From NCBI GenBank assembly GCA_013151645.1, contig JAADHU010000058.1, forward strand, positions 1-34,870: a DNA stretch of 34,870 bases. The letters are read 5' to 3'. How positions within the stretch are numbered: the stretch's first letter is position 1; the number at the start of each line of letters is the position of its first letter. Origin of the DNA: Gammaproteobacteria bacterium (GTDB taxonomy: Bacteria; Pseudomonadota; Gammaproteobacteria; Steroidobacterales; Woeseiaceae). Made by a program: the position numbers and the translations under genes. Of this stretch, positions 1 to 7,954 are shown piece by piece. Below the pieces are notes generated by a model. That model was not told the DNA's origin. It ran no database searches and saw only the letters and a list, made by a program, of their open reading frames with translations.

Positions 1-25
1 TGCAAACCAGGATGCGTATTTTCAT
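1..25 (-). CDS. possible 5' end of a gene cut by the window edge
   Basis: On the minus strand an ATG at 25 opens a reading frame MKIRILVC that runs off the window start. The alternation of basic and hydrophobic residues would suit the first beta strand of a nucleotide-binding protein, but eight codons cannot identify anything. A TATACC hexamer lies further upstream at about 62-67 (minus), and there is no clear Shine-Dalgarno sequence. It would be the next gene after the arginine operon and its terminator. Confidence 0.25.
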
Positions 26-111
26 GGTGTCGTGGTCTCGGTGTTTCGGCGTGGGGTTATGGTATACCAGTGGCGGGGTGCTTGGGGGCGATCTTTAGGG
101 GGCGGTGGTAC

Positions 112-195
112 GAAAGCCGTTGCTGTCGGCTAAGTTTTTTTCACTCGGAGGGCCTTTTACTCGCGAAAAAAACTTAGCCGACAGCAACGGCTTTC
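112..195. terminator. 31-bp perfect inverted repeat, probable bidirectional terminator after argH
   Basis: Bases 112-142 are the exact reverse complement of 165-195, with a 22-base loop. Each arm, read inward, also contains its own short hairpin followed by a T run. On the plus strand AGCCG (115-119), a 7-base loop and CGGCT (127-131) are followed by AAG and seven T (135-141). The right arm gives the same layout on the minus strand. The element starts 51 bases beyond the argH stop, so the minus-strand copy is well placed to end the arginine operon. The plus-strand copy could stop transcripts entering from the left. Confidence 0.7.
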
Positions 196-246
196 TTGAT
201 TGTGATTCCGTTCGGGGCGCCGGGTTTGAACGGGGCTGTGTGGTGA

Positions 247-1431
247 CTATTCGGTGTATTTTTTGGCGACTCTGCGGTAGGCGTCGCGGAACGGGATGCC
301 TTCCTTTGTCACCAGTGCGTACGCGCGTTCGGCGGAGTACATGCCATCGTCCATGCGGATGTTTTCTTTACGAAACGACAGGCCGTCGAGGACGAATGCC
401 ATGATGTCGATTCCTTCGATGGCCAGGTCGATGGAGCGAAAAAGAGGGGCCTTGATTCGTTGTGCATCACGCTGGAAGCCCGACGGAAGTTTTGCCGTGA
501 TCATCAGGCACTCGTTGAGGCAGGCCTGCGCGGTTGCGCTCGCCGCCCGCACCAGTTCCAGCACGTCCGGATTGCGTTTTTGCGGCATGATCGAAGAGCC
601 GGTCGTTACGTCTGCGGCCAGATCGACGTATGCGAATTCCTGCGTGTAGAAGAGCAACAGATCGGCCGCCAGGCGACCCAGGTCCTGTTGCACAAGAGTG
701 AGTTCAAACAGCAGGCCCGCTTCCGCTTTCCCTCGCGAGAGTTGCGCCGCCGTCACCGGCTTCTGCGTCTCGGCGAAACCCAGTTTTCTTGTCGTCAGTT
801 CACGATCCAGGTCGAGCCCGGGTGTGCCGTATCCGGCCGCGCTTCCCAGCGGGTTCTTGTTCATCCTGCGGCGTGCGGACGTCAGTCCGTCGATTGCGTC
901 TTCGAACGCTTCGCTGTAGCCACCGCACCAAAGTGCGACAGACGACGGCATCGCCTGCTGCATGTGGGTGTAACCGGGCAGGGTGATGCTGCCCTGGCGT
1001 TGCGTCAGTCCATGCAGCGATTCGCACAGTCCCTGCACATGCTTGCTGATCTGTTCGCTGGCATCCAGCAGGTACAGCCGCAGCGCCGCCAGCACCTGGT
1101 CGTTTCGTGATCGTCCAAGATGAACGCGGCCTCCCGCTTCGCCGATCAGGTCCGTCAGGCGGTTTTCGAGCGCGGTGTGCGCATCCTCATCGTCCAGGCG
1201 GATTTGCCATTCGCCATTTTCGTGGCTTTCGGCCAGTTGCTGCAGCCCGTCGCAGATGGCCTCGCAGTCTTTCTGACTCAGGAGGCCCTGTACGCTGAGC
1301 ATCTCCGCGTGGGCAATTGAAGCCCGCACGTCGTAGGCGACCAGCCGCGCGTCGAGAATATGATCTTCGCCGGCCGTGTAACGAAGCACGCGTTGATCAA
1401 GCGGCAATCCCTTTTCCCAGAGTCGGCTCAT
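247..1431 (-). CDS. argH: argininosuccinate lyase (short form)
   Basis: Cleaves argininosuccinate to arginine and fumarate, the last step of arginine synthesis, in the cytoplasm. The fumarase/aspartase superfamily signature GSSIMPQKRNP is present, as are the conserved SGRSRNDQ-like segment (here LGRSRNDQVLAAL), LPGYTHMQQAMPSS and NPLGSAAGYG. At 394 residues it is about 60 shorter than the E. coli enzyme. It stops just after the PFRDAYRRVA segment, so most of the usual C-terminal helical extension is absent. The three reading frames beyond the stop show no recognisable continuation, so this is probably a genuine short form rather than a frameshift. It is the last gene of the arginine operon; the ATG lies 4 bases after the argB stop. 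Confidence 0.95.
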   Translation of the reverse strand: MSRLWEKGLPLDQRVLRYTAGEDHILDARLVAYDVRASIAHAEMLSVQGLLSQKDCEAICDGLQQLAESHENGEWQIRLDDEDAHTALENRLTDLIGEAGGRVHLGRSRNDQVLAALRLYLLDASEQISKHVQGLCESLHGLTQRQGSITLPGYTHMQQAMPSSVALWCGGYSEAFEDAIDGLTSARRRMNKNPLGSAAGYGTPGLDLDRELTTRKLGFAETQKPVTAAQLSRGKAEAGLLFELTLVQQDLGRLAADLLLFYTQEFAYVDLAADVTTGSSIMPQKRNPDVLELVRAASATAQACLNECLMITAKLPSGFQRDAQRIKAPLFRSIDLAIEGIDIMAFVLDGLSFRKENIRMDDGMYSAERAYALVTKEGIPFRDAYRRVAKKYTE

Positions 1432-1435
1432 CGTC

Positions 1436-2365
1436 TTATCCTGTGGTTGACTGCTCAGCGGGCGTCAGCGCTGCAATGTCGCTGACGACCAGCGTGCCGG
1501 TTCCCTCGTTGGTAAAGACTTCCAGCAAGAGACTGTCCGGCATTGTGCAGGAGATGACGTGTACGCGGTTGACACCGTTGGCGATGGCCGTATCGATTGC
1601 AGCGGCCTTGGGCAGCATGCCATCGGCAAGCCGGCCTTCGTCACGAAGTTTCTGTAACCCGTTGCGGTCGAGGTAGGAGATCAATGATCGTGGATCGTCT
1701 CTGTCTTCGAGAATACCCGGCGCGCCGGTGGCCAATATCAGTTTCTCGGCATTGAGTTCAGCGGCGATCGCGGCGGCGACGGTATCGGCGTTGATATTGA
1801 GCAATGTCCCTGAAGCATCACAGGACAGCGGGCTGACGACCGGCATCAAACCGGCGTCCAGTTGTTTTCGCAGGACACTCGCGTCCACGGATTCGATATC
1901 ACCGACGTAGCCGTAGTCGATGGCATCGCCGCCATCGACCTGGACGGGCGGGCGCCGATTCGCGCGAATCAAACCGGCATCGACACCGCTGATGCCCACG
2001 GCCGGTATATCGAGTTGACGGCAGACGGCGAGAATATTCGTATTGATCTGGCCGTTGAGCACCATTGTGCTGACACCGAGAGCATCCTCATCGGTCACGC
2101 GGCGACCGTCGACAAACTGCGTCTCCAGGCCCAGTGCCGATGCGAGTTGCGTGGACTGCGGACCGCCACCGTGTACCAGTACGACGCGTATGCCCACCTG
2201 GTAAAGGAGTCCGATTTGTTCCATGAGCGCGTGCGTCAGATCGCCGTCAGCAAAAACCTCGCCACCGGCTTTCAGGACGAAAACCTTGCGCTTGAACATG
2301 CGAATGTAAGGTGCCGCATGCTTGAGTGCCGAAACGACGACCGCCCGATCCCGACTGCTGCTCAT
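1436..2365 (-). CDS. argB: N-acylglutamate kinase (acetylglutamate kinase family)
   Basis: Phosphorylates the gamma-carboxyl of N-acetylglutamate (or N-succinylglutamate) with ATP, the second step of arginine synthesis. It belongs to the amino acid kinase family. Visible marks are a phosphate-binding KAGGEVF near residue 32, VLVHGGGPQ near 62-70 and the C-terminal MLPKAAA segment containing a conserved lysine. At 309 residues it is a usual length. Its ATG overlaps the argF' stop by 4 bases, implying translational coupling. If the neighbouring carbamoyltransferase uses succinylornithine as predicted, this kinase should accept succinylglutamate; nothing in its own sequence that I can read decides this. 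No separate argA or fused acetyltransferase domain is present. Confidence 0.93.
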   Translation of the reverse strand: MSSSRDRAVVVSALKHAAPYIRMFKRKVFVLKAGGEVFADGDLTHALMEQIGLLYQVGIRVVLVHGGGPQSTQLASALGLETQFVDGRRVTDEDALGVSTMVLNGQINTNILAVCRQLDIPAVGISGVDAGLIRANRRPPVQVDGGDAIDYGYVGDIESVDASVLRKQLDAGLMPVVSPLSCDASGTLLNINADTVAAAIAAELNAEKLILATGAPGILEDRDDPRSLISYLDRNGLQKLRDEGRLADGMLPKAAAIDTAIANGVNRVHVISCTMPDSLLLEVFTNEGTGTLVVSDIAALTPAEQSTTG

Positions 2366-3369
2366 GACCTGCCTCCGAGCATCTGGTGCAGGACCGCCAT
2401 TTGGGCCAGCATGCGATTGCGGGCCTCATGGATGACGACGCTGCGCGGACCATCGAGTACCCGGTCGCTGACGACCACACCGCGACGCACCGGCAGGCAG
2501 TGCATGAAGCGGCAGTCATCCTGGGCATTGTCAAACCAGGGGTCATCGACACACCAGTGACGCAACTCGGAGCGTGCCTTTTCATCGATGACTCTGTCGC
2601 CATAGTGTCGCGTGGAGGACCAGGATTTAGCATAAATGACGTGCGCGCCCTCCATTGCCTCGGTTCGCTCATCCGTTTCGACAACAGACCCGCCGGACGA
2701 GGCTGCCGCGTCTTTCGCTTTGTCCATGACCGCATCCGGCAAAGCGAAACCGTCGGGTCGCAACACAGTGACTTCCATGCCGCGCATCGCGGCCATCTGT
2801 ACGGTCGCGGCCGGTACTGCCAGCGGTAGTGCTTTGGGGTGATAGGCCCAGCTCAAGACGAATTTGCCGCCGTGTTGCGGGATTTTCAGGTCGTCCATTG
2901 TTTTCCAGTCGGCCAGACTCTGGCACGGGTGGTTTAGCGCAGATTCCATATTGATATACGGCGTGTCGATCAGGTCAGTAAGGGCATTGAACTCGGTTTC
3001 GGCAATGTCGCTGGCGAGATTTTTTCGTTCTGCAAACGCGCGTATACCGATGGCATCGCCGTAGGAGGCGATCACCGGCACCGCTTCCCGGATGTGTTCC
3101 GCCGCGGCACCGTCCATGACGATGCCGGGACGCGTCTCGATGCCGTGTATCGACATGTCAGGGGAAATGACGAAGGCACCGCCACCGAGTCGCGTCATCG
3201 CGGCCTGAAAGGACGCCAGCGTACGTAGTGACGGGCTGAGAAAAAGCAGTGCGAGCACTTTGCCACGCAACGCTTCGGGTTCGGGATTCGAATCCAGGTG
3301 CGTCGCGAGCCTAATCAGGGAGGCGATTTCTTCAGTAGAAAAATCGGCAAGATCATTAAACGCGTTCAT
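2362..3369 (-). CDS. argF': N-acylornithine carbamoyltransferase, predicted N-succinylornithine type
   Basis: Transfers a carbamoyl group to an N-acylated ornithine. It carries the carbamoyltransferase motifs SLRT (47-50), HPCQ (147-150) and HCLP (290-293). Its middle (VMDGAAAEHIREA, then IASYGDAIGIRAF) matches the acetylornithine/succinylornithine subfamily rather than ordinary OTCase. Aligned from memory with the Xanthomonas campestris enzyme, Ala90 falls at Glu92. That residue sets acetylornithine preference there, and its replacement by Ala, Ser, Pro or Val is known to give succinylornithine specificity. The carboxylated lysine of the Xanthomonas enzyme (Lys302) is also replaced, by Met. 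I chose ATG 3369 over the longer frame from 3450, because the extra 27 residues overlap argD and are unlike the family. The gap to argD is 13 bases. Confidence 0.9.
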   Translation of the reverse strand: MNAFNDLADFSTEEIASLIRLATHLDSNPEPEALRGKVLALLFLSPSLRTLASFQAAMTRLGGGAFVISPDMSIHGIETRPGIVMDGAAAEHIREAVPVIASYGDAIGIRAFAERKNLASDIAETEFNALTDLIDTPYINMESALNHPCQSLADWKTMDDLKIPQHGGKFVLSWAYHPKALPLAVPAATVQMAAMRGMEVTVLRPDGFALPDAVMDKAKDAAASSGGSVVETDERTEAMEGAHVIYAKSWSSTRHYGDRVIDEKARSELRHWCVDDPWFDNAQDDCRFMHCLPVRRGVVVSDRVLDGPRSVVIHEARNRMLAQMAVLHQMLGGRS

Positions 3370-3382
3370 TGTATTGTCGGCC

Positions 3383-4561
3383 TCAGGTTTGGGGTGCGAT
3401 CTGGCTGAGCGTAGCGGCGAGTCGGTTAACGTGTTCCGCCTGCAGGACAAGCGGCGGCAGCAGGCGCAGGATATTCGGGTCGGCGCTCGTACCCGTCAGA
3501 ATGTCGTGGTCCAGCAATGCGCTTTGCACTTCGATGGCCGGTCGGTCGCAAACCAGTCCGAGCAGTAGTCCCATGCCGCGTATCGATGTGACAGGTCCGG
3601 TGACACAAAGCTCGCGAATCTGGGCTTCTCTCTCGCGGACGTTTTGTAACAATTTTTCATCTTCGATGGTTTCGATGACGGCGAGAATAGCGGCCGCCGC
3701 AACCGGGCCGCCGCCAAACGTCGATCCGAGCTGACCGACCTTCATTGCGGAAGAAATTTCCTCGTTACACAACACCACACCGCAGGGAATCCCGCCGCCG
3801 AGTGACTTGGCATTGGTCAGGATGTCCGGCGCAACCTGGTAAACATCCGAGGCGAAGAACTTTCCGCTACGTCCCATACCGCATTGAACCTCATCGGCAA
3901 TCAACAAGGCATCGATAGCACGCGTACTTTGGCGCAGTGTTTCGACAAATTCGAACGAGAGGTCGTAGGCACCGGCGATGCCCTGCACGGGCTCGAAAAT
4001 GACGGCGGCGACGTCACTGTCGATCATCGTTTGGGCGGCGTCGATATCGTCTCGTGGAATGAAGTCAACGTCGAACGGTAGTGAGGGGAAACCGTACCAC
4101 GACTCCGCCGCGTTCCAGGTTACAGCGGCCGCCGCCGCTGTGCGACCGTGAAAACCGTGTGTCAACGCAAGGACCTTGCGCCGACCGGTTTTCATGCAGG
4201 CGATTCTTAGTGCGTTTTCATTGGCTTCGGCACCACTGTTGACGAAGAACGCGCGCGTGAGGCTTTTCGGCGCAATCGAAATCAGTTTTTCGGCTGCGCT
4301 GGCGCGAATATCCAGTGCGACGGCGTTGCTCTGAAACAGCAAGCGCTGACTTTGTTCGCAAATGGCGCGGGACAGCCTGGGATGAGCGTAGCCGAGTGCG
4401 GCCACCGCATGACCGCCGTAAAAGTCGAGGATATGTCGCCCGTCGGTTGTAACGATGTCACAGCCGGCGGCACGCATTGGCGTGAACGGCATTTGCCCGT
4501 AAACAGGAATCAGCGCGGCCGCCTCCCGTGCAGCAACGTCGTCAGATGAAAAAGGTGTCAT
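3383..4561 (-). CDS. argD: acylornithine aminotransferase
   Basis: A class III PLP-dependent aminotransferase that converts N-acyl-glutamate semialdehyde to N-acyl-ornithine with glutamate as donor. The PLP lysine is Lys252 in TNAKSLGGGIPCGV. Other marks are the phosphate-binding FVNSGAEANENALR (106-119), HGFHGRT (135-141) and the cofactor aspartate in LLIADEVQCGMGRSG (219-233). At 392 residues it is a normal length. It lies between argC (12-base gap) and argF' (13-base gap) in the arginine operon, which favours ArgD over the related ornithine or GABA aminotransferases. Confidence 0.93.
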   Translation of the reverse strand: MTPFSSDDVAAREAAALIPVYGQMPFTPMRAAGCDIVTTDGRHILDFYGGHAVAALGYAHPRLSRAICEQSQRLLFQSNAVALDIRASAAEKLISIAPKSLTRAFFVNSGAEANENALRIACMKTGRRKVLALTHGFHGRTAAAAAVTWNAAESWYGFPSLPFDVDFIPRDDIDAAQTMIDSDVAAVIFEPVQGIAGAYDLSFEFVETLRQSTRAIDALLIADEVQCGMGRSGKFFASDVYQVAPDILTNAKSLGGGIPCGVVLCNEEISSAMKVGQLGSTFGGGPVAAAAILAVIETIEDEKLLQNVREREAQIRELCVTGPVTSIRGMGLLLGLVCDRPAIEVQSALLDHDILTGTSADPNILRLLPPLVLQAEHVNRLAATLSQIAPQT

Positions 4562-4573
4562 TCGATGATTCTC

Positions 4574-5635
4574 TCAAGTCCAGGCCGGGGCTGCTGCCGT
4601 GAGTCCGCTGGTCTCCGGTAGTGACCACAGCCGGTTCATCCACTGCATCGCCCCGCCGGCGGCCCCTTTGACGAGGTTGTCGATAGCACTCGTGATGACG
4701 ACTTGCCGTCCTTGAGTGGCGATACCGATATGACAGTAATTGCTGGCGACGACATCCTTTAGCCGCGGCATGGCCGTCACAACGTGCGCGAACGGGTGAT
4801 CGCGGTAAAAATCCATAAAGGTTTGTCGTACACCGTCTGCGCTCATGTCGATTTTCAGATTCGCCTGCAGCGTGATATAGATGCCGCGGGCGTACGGACC
4901 CGAGTGGGGAATGAAGCGCACCGCGACTTCTTCGTTGCTGGCGCTCCTGATAAGCGCAGCGATCTCGGGCACATGACGATGCGACAGGGGGTTGTAGGCG
5001 TATAGATTGCTGTGGCGTTCGGGGTGGTGCGTGCCAGCGGTGGGTCGACGTCCCGCTCCGGTGCTGCCGGTGATGCCACTGATAAACACCTCGGTTTCCG
5101 CGAGCCCGCAAGCGAACAAGGGCACCGCGGCCAGCAGCGCTGCCGTGGCAAAACAACCGGGATGGCCGATGTGAGGCGTGTTGATCGACTGGCTGTGTTC
5201 GGGCAGGGAACAAGTGAACTGATCGAGCAATTGCGGCGCCGGGTGTTCGATCCCGTAAACCGCTTTAAAGTCGGCCGAACTTTTGTAGCGAAAGTCCGCC
5301 GATGAATCGACAGCGTGAACATTGAGCGATTTGGCCCGCGCGGATTGCAAGACAACAGCGATGGCGCCGGCTGATGCGCTATGTGGTGCCGCCGAAAACA
5401 AAGCAAGGTTCTGGTCTGTGTCCACCGCATCAAGGACGGTCGCCGTCGTTTGAAAGGTTTGTTCCGGATAACAATGTGCAAGCGCGGGGAAATGATTGCC
5501 AATGGTGTTTCCCGCCAACGTTTCGGATACCGCTGCCGATAGCTCAAGCGTCGGGTGCGCCGCAATAAGTCGCAGTAGCTCACCGCCGACGTAACCGCTG
5601 GCACCAAGTACAACCGTCTTGATCGTGTCGGTCAC
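4574..5635 (-). CDS. argC: N-acyl-gamma-glutamyl-phosphate reductase
   Basis: NADPH-dependent reduction of the acylglutamyl phosphate made by ArgB to the semialdehyde used by ArgD. The N-terminal Rossmann motif is VVLGASGYVGGELLRL (8-23). The catalytic cysteine is Cys161 in HIGHPGCFATAAL, and a conserved histidine lies in RFIPHSGPYARGI. At 353 residues it is slightly longer than E. coli ArgC. The ATG overlaps the stop of the upstream P-loop gene by 4 bases. Confidence 0.94.
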   Translation of the reverse strand: MTDTIKTVVLGASGYVGGELLRLIAAHPTLELSAAVSETLAGNTIGNHFPALAHCYPEQTFQTTATVLDAVDTDQNLALFSAAPHSASAGAIAVVLQSARAKSLNVHAVDSSADFRYKSSADFKAVYGIEHPAPQLLDQFTCSLPEHSQSINTPHIGHPGCFATAALLAAVPLFACGLAETEVFISGITGSTGAGRRPTAGTHHPERHSNLYAYNPLSHRHVPEIAALIRSASNEEVAVRFIPHSGPYARGIYITLQANLKIDMSADGVRQTFMDFYRDHPFAHVVTAMPRLKDVVASNYCHIGIATQGRQVVITSAIDNLVKGAAGGAMQWMNRLWSLPETSGLTAAAPAWT

Positions 5636-6696
5636 GATTGATCGCCCGTCTTGCGAGGCAACAGATCGGCAATCTTGTCGCCCAATGCGGCACCTCCTGT
5701 CAGTGCATTAATTGCCGGCAGGCCCATCCGCTCTGCGATCTGGTCGATGCCCACCGCATTGTCGGTTGCCGGTCCGGTAACGATCACCGGTTCTATATCG
5801 AACTGTTCTCGCAACAGGCGGCTGCCGCCCCAGGCGGCGACCGGATCGTTGGCACAAAGAACAACACCGGTCAGCGCTGCGCGAATCGATTCGTCTGACA
5901 GTATGGCCTCGACGCCGTAGGCGCCCAACAGCCCGTCCCCGAGTTCGATGACAATAACATCAGGACTGCGTGCGGCAAGTGCGGTCAACAATGACCGGGT
6001 CAGCGCCGGCCCGTTTGCGGCCGTCGTCGTCACGACGCCGAGGTCCGAAAAGATCATTGTCTGCGCAGCACCGGCATCTTCCATGGCCAGTATGTCACGG
6101 CGTAGCGATACGCCGGTTGCTTTGCAGGCCGCGACATCGAAGCCGCGGTGACGCAGCCTGCTGATGATGGCGCACGCGGCCGCTGTTTTACCGGAGTCCA
6201 TGCAGGTTCCCGCCAGGGCAATCATTGCTACGCCGTTCGCATCGAGTGGCGCATCGTTATCCAGTGTCGCCGAGCCGACACGCGCTGGTACGCCAATGCG
6301 CTCACCAAGATACGGGAAGTGCAGTACCGTGCCGAGCACCTCGCAATCGAACGGTGCGCCCACCTCGGGATTGGCCGAATCGCAAATTCCAAGTACCCCG
6401 CCAATGTTCAGAATCTGCACGGTGTCACCGACGGCGAGTTCGCCGGGCAGATGCCCCGAGTAGCCGAGCAGGGCTTTGCGATGACCGAGCGCGCCGACGA
6501 CGATATCGCCCTGGGTGACGGTGGCCATTCTGCCGCTGGTGAGTTCGAGCTGGTTGTAGCGTGTCTTGTTGTTCAGGACTTTTACCGCGACCAGAATGCC
6601 TTCATCACAGGGAATGTCTGCCGACAAACGAAGTTCGTGGCCGAGATCGTTGTGATGTGCCACGGAGGCGACTTTGTCGACAAATACGCTACGCAT
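5632..6696 (-). CDS. P-loop protein of unknown function in the arginine operon (BioD/DUF1611-like)
   Basis: I do not recognise a named family for the whole 354-residue protein. Residues 1-150 look beta-rich (for example VTQGDIVVGALGHRKALLGY, 60-79). Residues 156-350 look like a P-loop domain with GTCMDSGKT at 163-171. This has the spacing of dethiobiotin synthetase (GTDxxxGKT) and DUF1611. A hydrophobic strand ending in an acidic loop, VIVIELGDGLLGAYG (247-261), and VVLCANDPVAAWGG (278-291) follow. The gene is locked into the operon: it starts 3 bases after argG and overlaps argC by 4. DUF1611 includes DgcN, reported as a D-glutamate N-acetyltransferase, and the window has no argA or argJ. 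I therefore infer that it may make the acyl-glutamate starting compound. A regulatory or ligase role is equally open. Confidence 0.85.
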   Translation of the reverse strand: MRSVFVDKVASVAHHNDLGHELRLSADIPCDEGILVAVKVLNNKTRYNQLELTSGRMATVTQGDIVVGALGHRKALLGYSGHLPGELAVGDTVQILNIGGVLGICDSANPEVGAPFDCEVLGTVLHFPYLGERIGVPARVGSATLDNDAPLDANGVAMIALAGTCMDSGKTAAACAIISRLRHRGFDVAACKATGVSLRRDILAMEDAGAAQTMIFSDLGVVTTTAANGPALTRSLLTALAARSPDVIVIELGDGLLGAYGVEAILSDESIRAALTGVVLCANDPVAAWGGSRLLREQFDIEPVIVTGPATDNAVGIDQIAERMGLPAINALTGGAALGDKIADLLPRKTGDQS

Positions 6697-6699
6697 CGG

Positions 6700-7926
6700 C
6701 TACGTCCCGTCCTGACCGGCACGCGACTGGAGTTCGCCCGACAGTGACATGATTCGTGCATAACCCAATGCATCGGTTGCAGACCACTCACCCGCCGCCT
6801 CGCCATAGACGCCTTTGCTCGCATCCAGCAAAGAGTATGGTGAGCTCGTTCCACTGACAAAAAGACTGCCGGGCCTGAGCGTAAAGCGAACCTCGCCGGT
6901 GACCCGTTGTTGCGATGAGTCCAGCAATGCCTCGATATCCCGGCAGGCGAGATCGAGTTGTTTGCCTTCGTGGATAAGGTCGCCGTAAATCGCAGCCACA
7001 TTTTCCTTGACGCGGGTTTGTTGTGCGCTCAGCACCAGTTTTTCCAGCTCGCGATGCGCCGTAATTAACGTCACAGCCGCCGGCGCTTCGAATGCAACCC
7101 GACCTTTGGTGCCGAGCACGGTATCGCCCAGGTGAATTCCGCGACCGATACCGTATCGACCCGCCAGAGCTTCGAGTGATTCGATGAGTTTGACCGGTTG
7201 CATCGATTCGCCGTCGAGTGCGACCGGAATGCCCGCCGCAAATTCCAGCGAGTGCTCGGATGCCGCGGCCGGGCCGGTGAAAGCGTCTGCGGATAACACC
7301 CAGGCGTCTTCAGGGAGGCTTTGTGAGGAGGTCAGCGTTTCTTGTCCGCCAATCGTGATGCCCCACAAGCCGCGATTGATTGAATAGGCGGATCCTTGCG
7401 CGGGCAACGGCAAGTCGTGCTCTTGCAGGTAAGCTAATTGTTCTGCGCGCACCCAGTTATTGTCGCGTACCGGCGCGAGAATATTCAGCGCCGGGTTAAG
7501 CGTTCGCAATGCCACCTCAAACCTGACCTGGTCATTGCCCGCCGCGGTACATCCGTGAGCCACGGTATCCGCCCCGCGTTCAATCGCGAGTTCCGCGAGC
7601 GTTTGCGCCTGCAGGCCACGTTCAGCACCGACGCACAAAGGGTAAAACTGTCCGCGCCGTACGTTGCCGGCGATCAGGTAGCGAATAACGGAGGAGAAAA
7701 ATGCGTCCTTGCGATCGAGTAACACGTGTTCCGTCGCGCCGAGTGCCAGCGCTCGTTTTTTTAGCTGTGCCGCCTGATCGGCATCGATCCCGCCGGTGTC
7801 TACGGTTGCGGTGATGATGTCCCGGTCGCAGGTCTCTTTGAGCCATGGCACACAGAACGAAGTATCCAGCCCTCCGGAGAAGGCGAGAATGATGGGTGTC
7901 CTTTTTATTGTGCCGCTGGTTGTCAC
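6700..7926 (-). CDS. argG: argininosuccinate synthase
   Basis: Joins citrulline and aspartate with ATP to give argininosuccinate. The N-terminal PP-loop motif is IILAFSGGLDTSFCV, about residues 12-26. The reading frame is open back to 8223, but that extension overlaps argR and is not family-like. The best start is GTG at 7926, 28 bases after the argR stop, giving 408 residues, a usual length. The ribosome binding site before it is weak (CGGA), so the exact start is less certain than the gene. In a pathway using acyl-citrulline, deacylation must occur before this step; no argE-type deacylase is in the window. Confidence 0.93.
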   Translation of the reverse strand: MTTSGTIKRTPIILAFSGGLDTSFCVPWLKETCDRDIITATVDTGGIDADQAAQLKKRALALGATEHVLLDRKDAFFSSVIRYLIAGNVRRGQFYPLCVGAERGLQAQTLAELAIERGADTVAHGCTAAGNDQVRFEVALRTLNPALNILAPVRDNNWVRAEQLAYLQEHDLPLPAQGSAYSINRGLWGITIGGQETLTSSQSLPEDAWVLSADAFTGPAAASEHSLEFAAGIPVALDGESMQPVKLIESLEALAGRYGIGRGIHLGDTVLGTKGRVAFEAPAAVTLITAHRELEKLVLSAQQTRVKENVAAIYGDLIHEGKQLDLACRDIEALLDSSQQRVTGEVRFTLRPGSLFVSGTSSPYSLLDASKGVYGEAAGEWSATDALGYARIMSLSGELQSRAGQDGT

Positions 7927-7954
7927 AGTGATGTCCGATGGGAGAAGTACGTTG

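Noticed and set aside
112-195. Inverted repeat as a miniature transposable element
   Set aside because: The arms are not flanked by a direct target duplication (left flank GGTAC, right flank TTGAT), and the T runs fit a terminator better. A genome-wide copy search would settle it.
460-1110. 216-residue plus-strand frame opposite argH
   Set aside because: It is fully antisense to a conserved enzyme, has arginine- and cysteine-rich composition and no recognisable motif: a shadow of a GC-rich gene.
2362-3369. Ordinary ornithine carbamoyltransferase (argF)
   Set aside because: The middle and C-terminal motifs match the N-acylornithine subfamily, and the argC/argD/argB neighbours without argJ or argE fit an acylated route.
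4542-5213. 223-residue minus-strand frame overlapping argC and argD
   Set aside because: Same strand but shifted frame through argC; histidine- and arginine-rich with no motif, while the argC frame is conserved throughout.
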